Notes: generated by a model from the letters alone, not told the origin. A stretch of DNA of 64,000 bases from Solibacillus cecembensis (GCF_001439635.1 NZ_LMBZ01000017.1:174-64173); one strand, 5' to 3'; shown: positions 43,251-53,289, counted from the stretch's first letter. Numbers and translations are program-made.

Positions 43251-43388
43251 AACTTGATTCATCCCCTACTTCTATAAGTGGGGGATGAATCAAGTTAAGC
43301 CCCGGCGGATGTCACAGATTTTTTAAGGGAGTTTTTCGAGCAAGCTCGAAAAAAATCTGGACACAATTACGCAAAGGCGCAATTGATT
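43249..43388 (+). repeat. three-hairpin structured element, copy 3
   Basis: Stem 1: 18 bp, TTAACTTGATTCATCCCC (43249-43266) with 43281-43298. Linker GGCGGATGTCAC. Stem 2: CAGATTTTTT (43315-43324) with AAAAAATCTG (43350-43359), inner CGAGC/GCTCG. Stem 3: CAATT-A-CGC (43364-43372) with GCG-C-AATTG (43377-43385). It begins in the T-run of the dipeptidase terminator. Confidence 0.75.
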
Positions 43389-43405
43389 AATTTTATTGCA
43401 CAAAA

Positions 43406-43436
43406 AAACTCCAATGCCACTGATGCATTGGAGTTT
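43406..43436. terminator. hairpin after structured element copy 3
   Basis: AAACTCCAATGC and GCATTGGAGTTT pair over 12 bp around CACTGAT. The following gap to 43729 shows no gene or other clear signal. Confidence 0.6.
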
Positions 43437-43729
43437 GATTACCTTTTTTTGCAATTAAATATATAAACATTAGGGGAGGTTATATAAGTTGTCGAACATA
43501 GCATTTTAAGGTTCATTGAGCTTAACTTATCATTATTAATGAAAGAGTAAGTTTGTCATAAAGCTGTTTCTTTAAGACAAGTTAATCATAACATCACTTT
43601 CTCTCACAAAAAATATCTATCCCTCAAATGTCACATTTTTATCACATTTTCCGTTCACAATTTCGTAAACTGTTATACAACAACTGGATATTTACCGTAA
43701 TTATGGATACAGATATTACAAATGAAAAA

Positions 43730-43768
43730 GAAGAAGCATTTTGACATATAAGCTCAAAATGCTTCTTC
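43730..43768 (-). terminator. ctaB terminator
   Basis: GAAGAAGCATTTTGA and TCAAAATGCTTCTTC pair over 15 bp around a 9-nt loop; on the minus strand a short T-run follows. Confidence 0.8.
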
Positions 43769-43775
43769 CTAAATT

Positions 43776-44672
43776 TTATAGCGCGTTTAAGATCATTCCA
43801 ACTGTTGCATAAATAGTGACTGTACCGAAAATCGCCATCATATGGAACAGTGAGTAGGCAAACATTTTATTGGCCCATTTTTTCTGTTCCTTTTGTTTTG
43901 AAGCAGTAATACTCATCCACAGCCAAATGGCACTTAAGATAAAGGATACAATTGTCAGCCCTAAGCTTAAAGGTAAAAATAAGAAGCTCGATAAAATGAG
44001 TAATACTAAGTAAATATTCGATTGGATATATGTGCGTTTCTCACCCTTTGCTACTGGAAGCATCGGGATATTAGCGGCTGCATAATCCTCTTTTTTGCGG
44101 ATTGCAATTGCATAAAAGTGAGGCATTTGCCAAATAACCATAATTAGAAATAATGCCCAAGCAGCTGGATGCCAAATATCTGGCGCCACGGCAGCCCATC
44201 CAATTAATGGCGGCATTGCACCTGAAATACTGCCCACTTCCGTATTCCAAATCGTTGTTCTTTTCGTCCACATTGTGTATGGAACAACATATAAAAATAC
44301 ACCTAACAGTCCTAAAAAACCTGCCAGTGGTGAAGCTAAAATCAATAAAACTGTACCACTTACAAGCAATGCAATTGCAGTAATTAATACTGTTTTTACA
44401 GATAATTCTCCCGTTACGGTAGGACGAGTTTTCGTTCGTAACATGATTTGGTCAATATCTCTATCATAGATATTATTAAACGCACCCGCCGCCGCAATGA
44501 CTGCCGCTGAACCAAGCGTCGCAAAAATAATGGTTGGAATTTGTTCAACAAAATTTAATTCGTATGTGTAAAGTGCAAGCATGAGTGCCGCGATCATTGG
44601 GATTAAATTTGATTTAATAATGCCCGTTTTCACGGCTTGAGCCCACAACTGTTTCTTCGATTGCGTTTGCAT
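43776..44672 (-). CDS. ctaB: protoheme IX farnesyltransferase (heme O synthase)
   Basis: A 298-aa UbiA-type prenyltransferase that adds a farnesyl group to heme B to make heme O for cytochrome oxidases. About eight membrane helices; the first prenyl-diphosphate site NNIYDRDID is near residues 64-72, followed by KTRPTVTGEL; the second Asp-rich site corresponds to RKKEDYAAANIPMLP. Complete. No other oxidase genes are nearby in this window. Confidence 0.92.
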   Translation of the reverse strand: MQTQSKKQLWAQAVKTGIIKSNLIPMIAALMLALYTYELNFVEQIPTIIFATLGSAAVIAAAGAFNNIYDRDIDQIMLRTKTRPTVTGELSVKTVLITAIALLVSGTVLLILASPLAGFLGLLGVFLYVVPYTMWTKRTTIWNTEVGSISGAMPPLIGWAAVAPDIWHPAAWALFLIMVIWQMPHFYAIAIRKKEDYAAANIPMLPVAKGEKRTYIQSNIYLVLLILSSFLFLPLSLGLTIVSFILSAIWLWMSITASKQKEQKKWANKMFAYSLFHMMAIFGTVTIYATVGMILNAL

Positions 44673-44954
44673 TTTTTCTATCCTACTTCCTCAATTAGTC
44701 ACTTTGTCTAGTATACCTTATAGTCATCACAAACGGCTAACATCCGAGCTTATTTTCTTTTATTTGACACATGTCTTCTAGGAAGTGGTCTTTTGAGGAG
44801 CTTAATGTTGGAAAACTAGGATTGGGTATTCGAGGGCCCATTAAATATTAGGACAAGTGGTATATCGAGTTCCAGCAACAAAAAAAGAAACATATGTTTG
44901 ATCTTTTTCTTTTTAGGGGATCGTTCTCTAAATCACCTATAAGGAGGAACAAAT

Positions 44955-45941
44955 ATGACTACAAAAAATTGCCGTCGCTGCGATACAGTGAAAGACAAAA
45001 GCAATTTCAATAAAAATAAAACAGCTCATGATGGCTTACAAAAATATTGTCGTGAATGCACACGCAAGTTCAATAGACAAAATAAAGAACGTAAAGCTGC
45101 GCGGGACGGATACACAATGAAGCCCTATCAAGAACAAAAGTTTGCTCGTATTAGCGAAGAAGAATTATTAGATTACTTACGGAAATTTACAGCAGAAAAT
45201 GACCGTCCACCTACTACTGAAGACCTTGAAAATAACCCTGACTATCCTTGTTCCTACACATATTATCGCCGCTTTATTTACAAGCAGTACAAAGATAAGA
45301 GGGTTGAGAATTGGAATGCAATATTAACCCTCGCTGGCATTGAAATTGTTGATTATTTTTCATTATGGCGTGCATGGGAATATCTCGTCGAGCGGTCTGT
45401 ACAAGTATTCGAGATAGATTATATATTCCAATATTCCGGAATATCCGAAGAATCTCGCCCAGATATTGTCATCCCATCAAAGAAATTAATTATTGATGCA
45501 GCTACTTCAAATTATGCGGATAAACGAAAAATGAAACAGTTCAACAATGCCCGCAAGTTCGATTATGCGGTAGAATTTTGGTGTTTATACAAAACTACTG
45601 CGAATGGACTTAATCAAGAGAACTTAAAATACGTTTTTGCAGATGAAATTATCGAAAGGTTACAAACTTACGGAGAAACGGAATTAATTCAAAAAATTGA
45701 ACAAATCTATCAAAGGCATCTAGACTACCAACAAGAAATACTATTTCACAAAAAGGGATATTATAAAATGAAGCTCATTGAATTTGTTGAAAAGTTTAAT
45801 CGTAAACCGATGACTCGAGATTTTATTAACAACAATGATTATCCTTCCACAACAAGTCTTTGTAGTGCCTTTGGTTCGTTTAATGCAGCTTTGGAGTATG
45901 CAGGAATCAATACGTATTCAAGGGAGCATATGAATGAGTAG
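44955..45941 (+). CDS. zinc-finger protein with HNH-associated repeats and nuclease-like core
   Basis: A 328-aa protein. The N-terminus has a four-cysteine finger (Cys6, Cys9, Cys32, Cys35, in CRRC and CREC) of the kind seen before HNH nucleases. Residues about 65-115 (LLDYLRKFTAENDRPPTTED...) and 270-322 (LIEFVEKFNRKPMTRDF...) are two copies of the homing-endonuclease-associated repeat. Between them SRPDIVIPSKKLIIDAATSN resembles a degenerate PD-(D/E)XK or Vsr-like core. Probably a DNA-cutting or DNA-binding protein from a mobile source. ATG follows AAGGAGG. Overlaps the next gene by 8 nt. Confidence 0.6.
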   Translation: MTTKNCRRCDTVKDKSNFNKNKTAHDGLQKYCRECTRKFNRQNKERKAARDGYTMKPYQEQKFARISEEELLDYLRKFTAENDRPPTTEDLENNPDYPCSYTYYRRFIYKQYKDKRVENWNAILTLAGIEIVDYFSLWRAWEYLVERSVQVFEIDYIFQYSGISEESRPDIVIPSKKLIIDAATSNYADKRKMKQFNNARKFDYAVEFWCLYKTTANGLNQENLKYVFADEIIERLQTYGETELIQKIEQIYQRHLDYQQEILFHKKGYYKMKLIEFVEKFNRKPMTRDFINNNDYPSTTSLCSAFGSFNAALEYAGINTYSREHMNE

Positions 45942-46143
45942 TAAATTTATTAATTGGTCCAGGCTAGATAATTATTTCAATGTCCTAGTTACAGATACAG
46001 CTCGTAATATAACTCTAGAAATGACCGTTACTTTTTGGGAAGATGAAAAAGTCATATTAAATTCCTGGGATTTTGTTTATTCCATGATTGTTGACAATGC
46101 TGATTGGAAAGATGGTCAGTTTATCTTTAGAGAAATTCGATGA
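45934..46143 (+). CDS. small hypothetical protein coupled to the zinc-finger gene
   Basis: A 69-aa soluble protein (MSSKFINWSRLDNYFNVLV...) with mixed alpha/beta pattern. Not recognised. It overlaps the upstream gene by 8 nt and has GGGAG upstream, so it is probably co-translated with it; it might be a partner or immunity-type protein, which is speculation from position alone. Confidence 0.5.
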   Translation: MSSKFINWSRLDNYFNVLVTDTARNITLEMTVTFWEDEKVILNSWDFVYSMIVDNADWKDGQFIFREIR

Positions 46144-46168
46144 GAAGTAATGATTAGAATAATAAATA

Positions 46169-46207
46169 GCCAACTACCCAAACCTTTTCGGATAGTTGGC
46201 ATTTCTT
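46169..46207 (+). terminator. terminator after the zinc-finger pair
   Basis: GCCAACTA and TAGTTGGC pair around 16 nt, followed by ATTTCTTT. The AT-rich stretch 46210-46950 holds no convincing gene, repeat or RNA. Confidence 0.6.
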
Positions 46208-46968
46208 TGCAAAAGCATATAATGTAGCATGCTTTTACTGTTTTTCCAAGCTTAATTAGCTCAAAACCACGTCTTTTCCGATTAAAAATGGGGGAAATTA
46301 AGCCACTTTTGCTTGTTTGACTGTGATTCAATAGCAAACGGAGGGGGAAAAGACCTATATTTTTTTGGAGTAAATAAACTAAAAAAGCTCGTAATCCTTT
46401 AAGAAACAGAGCAAATTTATCCCCTTTTCTTTCCGAATAATCTTCTGCGTAGAATTAGTTTAACTCTCGATATTTTCAAAGTTTCCCTACTGCATACTTC
46501 AATTATCCTTTGTGTATCAATCAAAATTCATCCCTAAATAAAACTTGATCACTTTTCTTCCACACCGAAAATTCTAATTAGAATTAAATAAAAACCATAC
46601 TTACTCCAATTGTCGAATTCAATATACAACATATTTTTAAATAAGCGCCAAATAAGGACTTTAGCATTAATTTGTCACATATTTATATTTAAGTCGTATA
46701 TCAATTTGGACGAACAGGCATTTTACGTTTGAAAAAAGTTGTTGTTGCATTTTTATCTGTGAAAAATATATGAGACTTAACTATGAACTTAACTATTTTG
46801 TGAAAATAAAATTCTCATTCTTTTCTGCTACCTACATATTATTCACCTCTACCATATATATGAAAGATGATAAAATTTAGAAAAATATTGAATCTTATAA
46901 TTTCATCTCCCTATTCTTCGCGCCTTCTATATAATATGGAGTAATACATAGGATTGGATGGATTCAAA

Positions 46969-47361
46969 ATGAAAAAACAAATACATGTTGTTGGAGCTAT
47001 TATAGAGAACGAACAAAATGAAATTTATTGCGCGCTTCGTGGCCCACAAATGTCTCTACCAAACTATTGGGAATTCCCAGGTGGAAAAATTGAAAAGGGT
47101 GAAGCTCCTCAACAAGCATTACGTAGAGAAATATTAGAGGAGTTTGCTTGCGAAATTTTAGTTGGAGAAAAAGTGGAAGATACTACATATGACTATGGGA
47201 CGTTTATCGTTCGTCTTGAAACATACATGGCTAAAATTGCAAAAGGAATACCCACTATATTAGAACATGCCGATGCAAAATGGGTACCTCGAGATGCATT
47301 GCATATGCTAGATTTTGCACCCGCAGATATACCAGCTGTTGAAAAATTAACACAATCATAA
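46969..47361 (+). CDS. NUDIX hydrolase (MutT-like)
   Basis: A 130-aa NUDIX protein with the box GGKIEKGEAPQQALRREILEE (split here: GGKIEKGEA, then RREILEEF) at about residues 35-57. Family members hydrolyse (d)NTP derivatives such as 8-oxo-dGTP. I prefer the ATG at 46969 (MKKQIHVV), with GGATGG 8 nt upstream; the ATG at 46954 is possible. It lies 18 bp before the PLD-helicase gene and is surely co-transcribed, a pairing typical for this helicase type. Confidence 0.85.
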   Translation: MKKQIHVVGAIIENEQNEIYCALRGPQMSLPNYWEFPGGKIEKGEAPQQALRREILEEFACEILVGEKVEDTTYDYGTFIVRLETYMAKIAKGIPTILEHADAKWVPRDALHMLDFAPADIPAVEKLTQS

Positions 47362-47379
47362 TATTGAGGGGGAGATTTA

Positions 47380-50247
47380 ATGGAGCAATTAATCCAAAAA
47401 CTAGAAAACTCATTATATAAAGGTTTCATCGATCAAAATAAAGCCGTTTCTTCTCAGTTTAAGCCAAAATTATTATCGAATAAGGCGCATGAAAATGTAC
47501 TTTCATCTTTATTACAAGAAATGAAAACCTGCAAAACCTTCACTTTCTCAGTTGCCTTCATCACAGAAGGTGGACTCGCAACAATTAAAACAATGCTTTA
47601 TGATCTTGAAAAAAAAGGAATTACAGGACGTATTTTAACTTCTACATTTTTGAGCTTTAATCAACCAAAAATGTTTAAAGAATTATTGAAATTAAAAAAT
47701 GTAGAAGTGCGTGTAACAGATGTGAAAGGTTTTCATTCTAAAGGCTACATCTTTGAACACGAACAGCATTATTCACTTATTGTAGGTAGCTCCAATTTAA
47801 CGGATAGTGCTTTAAAAGCAAATTTTGAATGGAATATTTATTTAACTTCTCTTGAAAATGGGGAAGTCATTCATCATTTTAAAAATCAATTCGATCAGAC
47901 TTGGCAAGATTCTACTCCCTTAACAGAAGAATGGGTTCTTCAATATAATTCATTTTATGAAAAACCTGAATTTGCAAACAAAGTAGCTTCTCCACCTTTA
48001 TATGTAACAAATCCTTTAAGAGAAAACTTAGAGATTCGACCAAATAAAATGCAAACCGCTGCGCTTGAACAGTTAAAGATACTTCGTCAAAGTGGTGCTA
48101 AACGAGGCCTTATTATTTCTGCAACTGGAACAGGTAAAACCTATTTGTCCGCATTCGATGTTAGAAATGCTGCTCCTAAAAGAATGCTATTCATTGTTCA
48201 CCGTGAACAAATTTTAAAGAAAGCTATGCAAGATTTCCGTAAAATTTTGCTAGGTGATCCTAATGATTATGGCATTTTATCAGGGAATTCCAAAAATACA
48301 GATGCACGTTATTTATTCGCAACCGTTCAAACAATGTCACGGGATCCCTATTTACAGCAATTTGCAAAAGATCATTTTGATTATATTTTAGTTGATGAAG
48401 TGCATCGTGCAGGAGCGGACTCTTATTTAAAAATAATTAATTATTTTGAACCACAATTTCTACTAGGTATGACTGCTACTCCTGAACGAACAGACCAATT
48501 CAATATTTATGAGCTATTTGATTACAATGTTGCTTATGAAATTCGTCTGCAGGCTGCATTAGAAGAAGATATGCTCTGTCCATTTCATTACTTTGGTGTA
48601 ACAGACTATGAGCTTGATGGTGAATTAATTGACGAAACAGCTGATTTGCAAAAGCTGATTCATAAAGAGCGGATTGACCATATTATCGAAAAAATCTCTT
48701 ACTATGGATTTTCAGGAGATCGAGTTCGAGGTTTAATGTTTTGTAGTACTAAAGAAGAAACACGGTTACTTTCAAATTTATTGAATATGCGCGGTTATAA
48801 AACACTTGCACTTACTGGGGACAATACACAAGAAGAACGTGAAGAAGCAATTGCTCAGTTAGAAAATGGTGAATTGGAATATATTTTAACAGTGGATATT
48901 TTTAATGAAGGAATTGATATCCCCTTCCTTAATCAAATTGTAATGTTACGTCAAACACAATCAAGTATTATTTTTATTCAGCAGCTTGGTCGTGGATTAC
49001 GTAAACATGAAGTGAAGGAATATGTGACGATTATTGATTTCATCGGCAACTATAAAAACAACTATTTAATCCCTATTGCACTTTCTGGTGATAGATCAAT
49101 GAATAAGGACAATGTTCGCCGTCGCACCGTCAACACTAATTATATACAAGGCGTTTCTACAATTAACTTTGAGGAAATTGCGAAGAAGCAAATTTTCGAT
49201 GCCATTTCAAATGCAAAATTGTCTACTAAGAAAATTTTAGAAGATAGTTATCATGAGCTAAAAAATCGACTTGGTACTAACCCAACTCTATTTGACTTTA
49301 TAAAACATGATTCATTAGATCCTGAAGTAATTATTAACTATGCTAGTACATATTACGACTTTTTATTAAAAATAAAAGAACCAATCCCGTCTATAACTGA
49401 TTATGAAAAGGCAATTTTAATGATGATTGGAAAGGATTTATTACCTGGCAAACGTATTCATGAAATACTATTACTAGAGTTACTTATTCAACAAGAAACA
49501 GTGACAAAGAGTCAATTCATAGAGCAGTTAAATGATAGATCCATTTACTATGATGAAGATACAATTACTTCTTTGGAAAATGTATTTTCTTTAAACTTCT
49601 TCGTAGAAAATGACCGAAAAAAGTTTGGTTTTAAACCTATTGTTATTAGCATTGAAGAAACCTACTCATTCAATGAGGAATTTCAACAATCAATACTAGA
49701 TGATAATTTCAAACAGTATGTTGTCGATTTGCTTAAATGTGCATTCACTAAAAATAAAACATATAAAAACAGCGAACTTTTTACACTTTATCAAAAATAT
49801 TCTCGTCGTGAAGTTTGTCGTATTTTAAATTGGGATAAAAATGAGGAAGGTACTCTGAATGGCGGTCGCCCTAAAAACGGAGACTTCCCTATATTTGTGA
49901 ATTATCACAAAAAAGATGAAGATGGTTCAGAGACAAACTATATGGATGAGTTCCTTTCAGCTGAATCATTTAGATGGTGCTCTACAAAAAATCGATACTT
50001 ACATTCTAAAGAAATGGAAACCCTCATCCATTCCAAAGAAAATGGTACAAATGTTTATCTATTTGTAAAGAAAGATAATGGTGAAGGTAAAGATTTTTAT
50101 TATCTTGGTAAAGGATTAGTAATCCCTAGTTCCGCTCAACCAGATAAAGTAACCGAAAAGGGTAAGTCATATCCTGTTGTCACAATGGATATGATTTTAG
50201 AGCAACCGGTCCAATACGATATTTATCATTATTTAGTGGAGGAATAG
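47380..50247 (+). CDS. PLD-nuclease/DEAD-box helicase/DUF3427 protein
   Basis: A 955-aa multi-domain protein. Residues 40-170: phospholipase D-type nuclease with GFHSKGYIF (HxK, near 118) and GSSNLTDSAL (near 137). Residues 220-600: superfamily 2 helicase with SATGTGKT (near 247), DEVHRAG (near 340), GMTATPERTD, and the C-terminal QLGRGLRKHE. Residues about 620-955: DUF3427. This build is known from restriction-like and anti-phage loci; it likely translocates on DNA and cuts it. Strong RBS GGGGGAG. Confidence 0.88.
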   Translation: MEQLIQKLENSLYKGFIDQNKAVSSQFKPKLLSNKAHENVLSSLLQEMKTCKTFTFSVAFITEGGLATIKTMLYDLEKKGITGRILTSTFLSFNQPKMFKELLKLKNVEVRVTDVKGFHSKGYIFEHEQHYSLIVGSSNLTDSALKANFEWNIYLTSLENGEVIHHFKNQFDQTWQDSTPLTEEWVLQYNSFYEKPEFANKVASPPLYVTNPLRENLEIRPNKMQTAALEQLKILRQSGAKRGLIISATGTGKTYLSAFDVRNAAPKRMLFIVHREQILKKAMQDFRKILLGDPNDYGILSGNSKNTDARYLFATVQTMSRDPYLQQFAKDHFDYILVDEVHRAGADSYLKIINYFEPQFLLGMTATPERTDQFNIYELFDYNVAYEIRLQAALEEDMLCPFHYFGVTDYELDGELIDETADLQKLIHKERIDHIIEKISYYGFSGDRVRGLMFCSTKEETRLLSNLLNMRGYKTLALTGDNTQEEREEAIAQLENGELEYILTVDIFNEGIDIPFLNQIVMLRQTQSSIIFIQQLGRGLRKHEVKEYVTIIDFIGNYKNNYLIPIALSGDRSMNKDNVRRRTVNTNYIQGVSTINFEEIAKKQIFDAISNAKLSTKKILEDSYHELKNRLGTNPTLFDFIKHDSLDPEVIINYASTYYDFLLKIKEPIPSITDYEKAILMMIGKDLLPGKRIHEILLLELLIQQETVTKSQFIEQLNDRSIYYDEDTITSLENVFSLNFFVENDRKKFGFKPIVISIEETYSFNEEFQQSILDDNFKQYVVDLLKCAFTKNKTYKNSELFTLYQKYSRREVCRILNWDKNEEGTLNGGRPKNGDFPIFVNYHKKDEDGSETNYMDEFLSAESFRWCSTKNRYLHSKEMETLIHSKENGTNVYLFVKKDNGEGKDFYYLGKGLVIPSSAQPDKVTEKGKSYPVVTMDMILEQPVQYDIYHYLVEE

Positions 50248-50252
50248 AAAAA

Positions 50253-50286
50253 AGCTATTGCTACGGAAACAACCATAGCAATAGCT
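50253..50286. terminator. convergent terminator
   Basis: AGCTATTGCTA and TAGCAATAGCT pair over 11 bp between the helicase and the HNH nuclease genes. Confidence 0.8.
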
Positions 50287-50291
50287 CTTCA

Positions 50292-51212
50292 TTATATTTC
50301 CTCATCACTTCTCTTAAACACATTCCGCTTATGCCATTTAAAATACTTTTTATTTTCCTCTACCCGATTAACACGCATTTTTTCATGAATCCCATATTTT
50401 ATGTAATCTATCTTTTCAATTTCAGATGAAATATGAATTTTCCCAGTTCCATCAAAAGCGATAAAACCTTGATCATATAAAACATCATGATTGCTACACA
50501 ATAAAATACCATTATACGGATCAAGGCGTTCTTCATCTGTTGCATCTTTCCATGGTTTTGCGTGACTTGCTCGTAACAATGCTGGCAATGTAATCCCACA
50601 TAAAGCACATTGATTATTCCATAATGGAGTTAAATGCTTTTTGAATTTTTGCTGCCCTTTTCGGATTTTCACCTTTGCTTCTGCTTCGGTTTCAATTAAC
50701 ACGGGTGCTAGTGTATCGCGTTCTTTTTGTGCAATCATGCTCATCGCAAACTCAAGCTGTTCTTCATTTTCTTCATAAATATTCGCATCGCTAATAAGTT
50801 CGAGTAATTTCATTGCGAGCATTTCATTGCATGGGTATAAGTAGCCCTGGTTACCATCACCATTTGATTGGAATGGTGAATATTTAATTGGTAATAGTGG
50901 ATTAATGACATCAAAATGCTCTTTAATATTAATAGAAAATGCTAGTTCCTCATAATTAGCTGAGAACATGTTTCCTATATTTCCTGATTCATTTATTGGA
51001 TTGACGCCTTCACGACAATTCTCTTGTGCAATACTTACTGCTACAATTTCACCTTTTACACAGTGGAAAATTGCATCACCTTTTTTTACTTCTCTCATAC
51101 GTTCCCAAGTATGCGGTGTTTTCCCACTGTTATCGAAAATCGAACACCAAATCACTTGTTTATCTTTTGCCTCTTCATATGTTCGACCTTGCATTACAAT
51201 ATAAAAATTCAT
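50292..51212 (-). CDS. EVE-like/HNH endonuclease, probable modification-dependent nuclease
   Basis: A 306-aa protein. The N-terminal 150 residues resemble an EVE/PUA-like reader (YIVMQGRTYEEA, WERMREVKKGDAIFHCVKG, IVAVSIAQ), which in known enzymes holds a modified base. Residues about 197-260 are an HNH nuclease: CALCGI, LLRASHAKPW, LDPYNGILLCSNHDVLYDQG. EVE- or SRA-HNH fusions are type IV restriction enzymes that cut DNA containing modified cytosine. It reads toward the PLD-helicase, closing a small defence-like patch. Confidence 0.8.
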   Translation of the reverse strand: MNFYIVMQGRTYEEAKDKQVIWCSIFDNSGKTPHTWERMREVKKGDAIFHCVKGEIVAVSIAQENCREGVNPINESGNIGNMFSANYEELAFSINIKEHFDVINPLLPIKYSPFQSNGDGNQGYLYPCNEMLAMKLLELISDANIYEENEEQLEFAMSMIAQKERDTLAPVLIETEAEAKVKIRKGQQKFKKHLTPLWNNQCALCGITLPALLRASHAKPWKDATDEERLDPYNGILLCSNHDVLYDQGFIAFDGTGKIHISSEIEKIDYIKYGIHEKMRVNRVEENKKYFKWHKRNVFKRSDEEI

Positions 51213-51424
51213 ATGGACCCCCTTCTATCTATCGTTTTATATAGTTTACCACTTCTCTTTTCCATCGAATAAGATTTGGATTCATTCAAGACATTACAAT
51301 CCCTTCGCCCCTCGAAAAATCCCCCACATTAATGCTATAATCCAATTAATAACGATTTCCACTTAACTACACTACATTTATCCCGCATTCAAGTTGTGCG
51401 GGATAAACACAGAAAGGACTACCT

Positions 51425-53128
51425 ATGCTTACAAGATTTTTTACATACTACAAACCGCATAAGCGCTTGTTTATCATCGACTTTTCGAGTGCGATTGTTG
51501 TGGCGATTTTAGACCTTTTATTCCCGATGGCGGTGCAATGGTTTATCGATGATTTGCTGCCCACGAACGATTGGGACTCGATTGTGAAGATTAGTATTTT
51601 ACTGCTTATTACGTACATTATTAGTACAGGATTGAACTTTGTCGTGAACTATTTAGGGCATAAACTGGGGACGAATATTGAAACGGATATGCGTCAGCAG
51701 CTGTTCAATCATGTGCAACGTCAGCCGTTCACGTTTTTTGACAATACGAAAACCGGGCATTTAATGAGTCGCATTACGAATGATTTATTTGATATTGGTG
51801 AATTCGCACATCATGGACCTGAGGATTTGTTCATTGCGGTGATGACCTTTATTGGGGCATTTACGATTATGTTCAATATCAATTCGACACTGGCGCTCAT
51901 TCTACTCATCATGGTGCCTTTCCTTATTATTGTGATGTATATGAGCAATAAGCGTATGAAAAAGGGTTGGACAGTCATGTATAGTGAAATTGCCAACGTG
52001 AATGGACGCGTTGAGGATAGTTTTTCGGGCATTCGCGTCGTGAAATCATTTACGAATGAGGAGTTTGAAAAAGAGCGTTTTAAATCGCAAAATTCCTTGT
52101 TCCGTAAGGCGAAACTTTATGCGTATAAAGTAATGGCAGGCACGCATTCAAGCATTTATATCGTGACACGTTTAATGACGTTGACAGTGCTCGTTGTCGG
52201 AGCTTGGCTATCATATCAAAATCAATTGTCTTACGGGGAATTTGTTAGTTTCGTACTATATACGAATGTATTAATTAAGCCGATTGATAAAATTAGCGCC
52301 CTACTTGAAATGTATCCAAAAGGGATGGCCGGCTTTAAACGTTTTTGTGATTTACTTGATCAGGAGCCATCGATTATGGACCGCCCGAATGCACTTGCAG
52401 TGGATCAATTAAATGGCGATATAGAATTTAAAAACGTAAACTTCAACTACGCAGATAGTAAGCAAGTACTTAAGGATATGTCATTTAAAGTGCCTGCTGG
52501 GAAAACAGTCGCATTTGTTGGACCATCAGGGTCAGGGAAAACAACCATTAGTGCGTTAATTCCCCGCTTCTATGATGTGACGGATGGTGAGATTACGATT
52601 GACGGTAATGATATTCGTGACCTGACACAACATTCACTTCGACAGCAAATTGGTACCGTACAGCAGGATGTATTCTTATTTACGGGTACGGTTCGTGAAA
52701 ACATTGGATACGGTAATCTCGATGCAAGTTTTGAGGAAATTTTACAAGCTGCGGAAAAAGCGAATTTACTTGAATTTATCGAGCAGTTGCCGGATGGATT
52801 TGAAACAGAAATTGGTGAACGTGGACTTAAATTATCTGGTGGGCAAAAACAACGTCTTGCCATTGCACGAATGTTCTTGAAGAATCCGCCGATTTTAATA
52901 TTGGATGAAGCGACATCTGCCCTTGATACGGCAACGGAGCGCATTATTCAGCAGTCACTCAGCGATTTGGCAAAAGACCGCACAACTGTTATTATTGCGC
53001 ACCGTTTGGCAACGATTCGTGATGCGGACTATATTTTCGTCGTAACGCCAAATGGGATTGAAGAGCAAGGCACATATGAGGAATTGTTAAAGAAAGGCGG
53101 AATATTCGCTGGGCTGCATCATGCATAG
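51425..53128 (+). CDS. ABC exporter (fused membrane and ATPase domains)
   Basis: A 567-aa type IV ABC exporter half: six membrane helices (residues 15-310), then the ATPase with [36 protein letters not shown] and IIAHRLAT. It should work as a homodimer and export lipids, peptides or drugs. ATG follows GAAAGGAC. Complete. Confidence 0.88.
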   Translation: MLTRFFTYYKPHKRLFIIDFSSAIVVAILDLLFPMAVQWFIDDLLPTNDWDSIVKISILLLITYIISTGLNFVVNYLGHKLGTNIETDMRQQLFNHVQRQPFTFFDNTKTGHLMSRITNDLFDIGEFAHHGPEDLFIAVMTFIGAFTIMFNINSTLALILLIMVPFLIIVMYMSNKRMKKGWTVMYSEIANVNGRVEDSFSGIRVVKSFTNEEFEKERFKSQNSLFRKAKLYAYKVMAGTHSSIYIVTRLMTLTVLVVGAWLSYQNQLSYGEFVSFVLYTNVLIKPIDKISALLEMYPKGMAGFKRFCDLLDQEPSIMDRPNALAVDQLNGDIEFKNVNFNYADSKQVLKDMSFKVPAGKTVAFVGPSGSGKTTISALIPRFYDVTDGEITIDGNDIRDLTQHSLRQQIGTVQQDVFLFTGTVRENIGYGNLDASFEEILQAAEKANLLEFIEQLPDGFETEIGERGLKLSGGQKQRLAIARMFLKNPPILILDEATSALDTATERIIQQSLSDLAKDRTTVIIAHRLATIRDADYIFVVTPNGIEEQGTYEELLKKGGIFAGLHHA

Positions 53129-53289
53129 CTTTTAAATGAAGGAAGGCTCGTTCCATAGATGACAGTTGTTCATTGCAATGGAATGAGCTTTCTTATTATA
53201 AAAAATTGCAGCCATTACAGCAAGTTCATGAATATTAGAATTATGATTCGATAAGTATTACTCTAAAATAATGAAATCGGGGAAATGAT

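Noticed and set aside
43470..43510. Tiny reading frame after GGGGAGG near 43475
   Set aside because: The frame from TTG gives only about six residues; good ribosome-site match but no supportable gene.
46116..46337. 73-aa minus-strand reading frame
   Set aside because: No ribosome binding site, overlaps a real gene end and a terminator hairpin, and the sequence shows no domain-like pattern.
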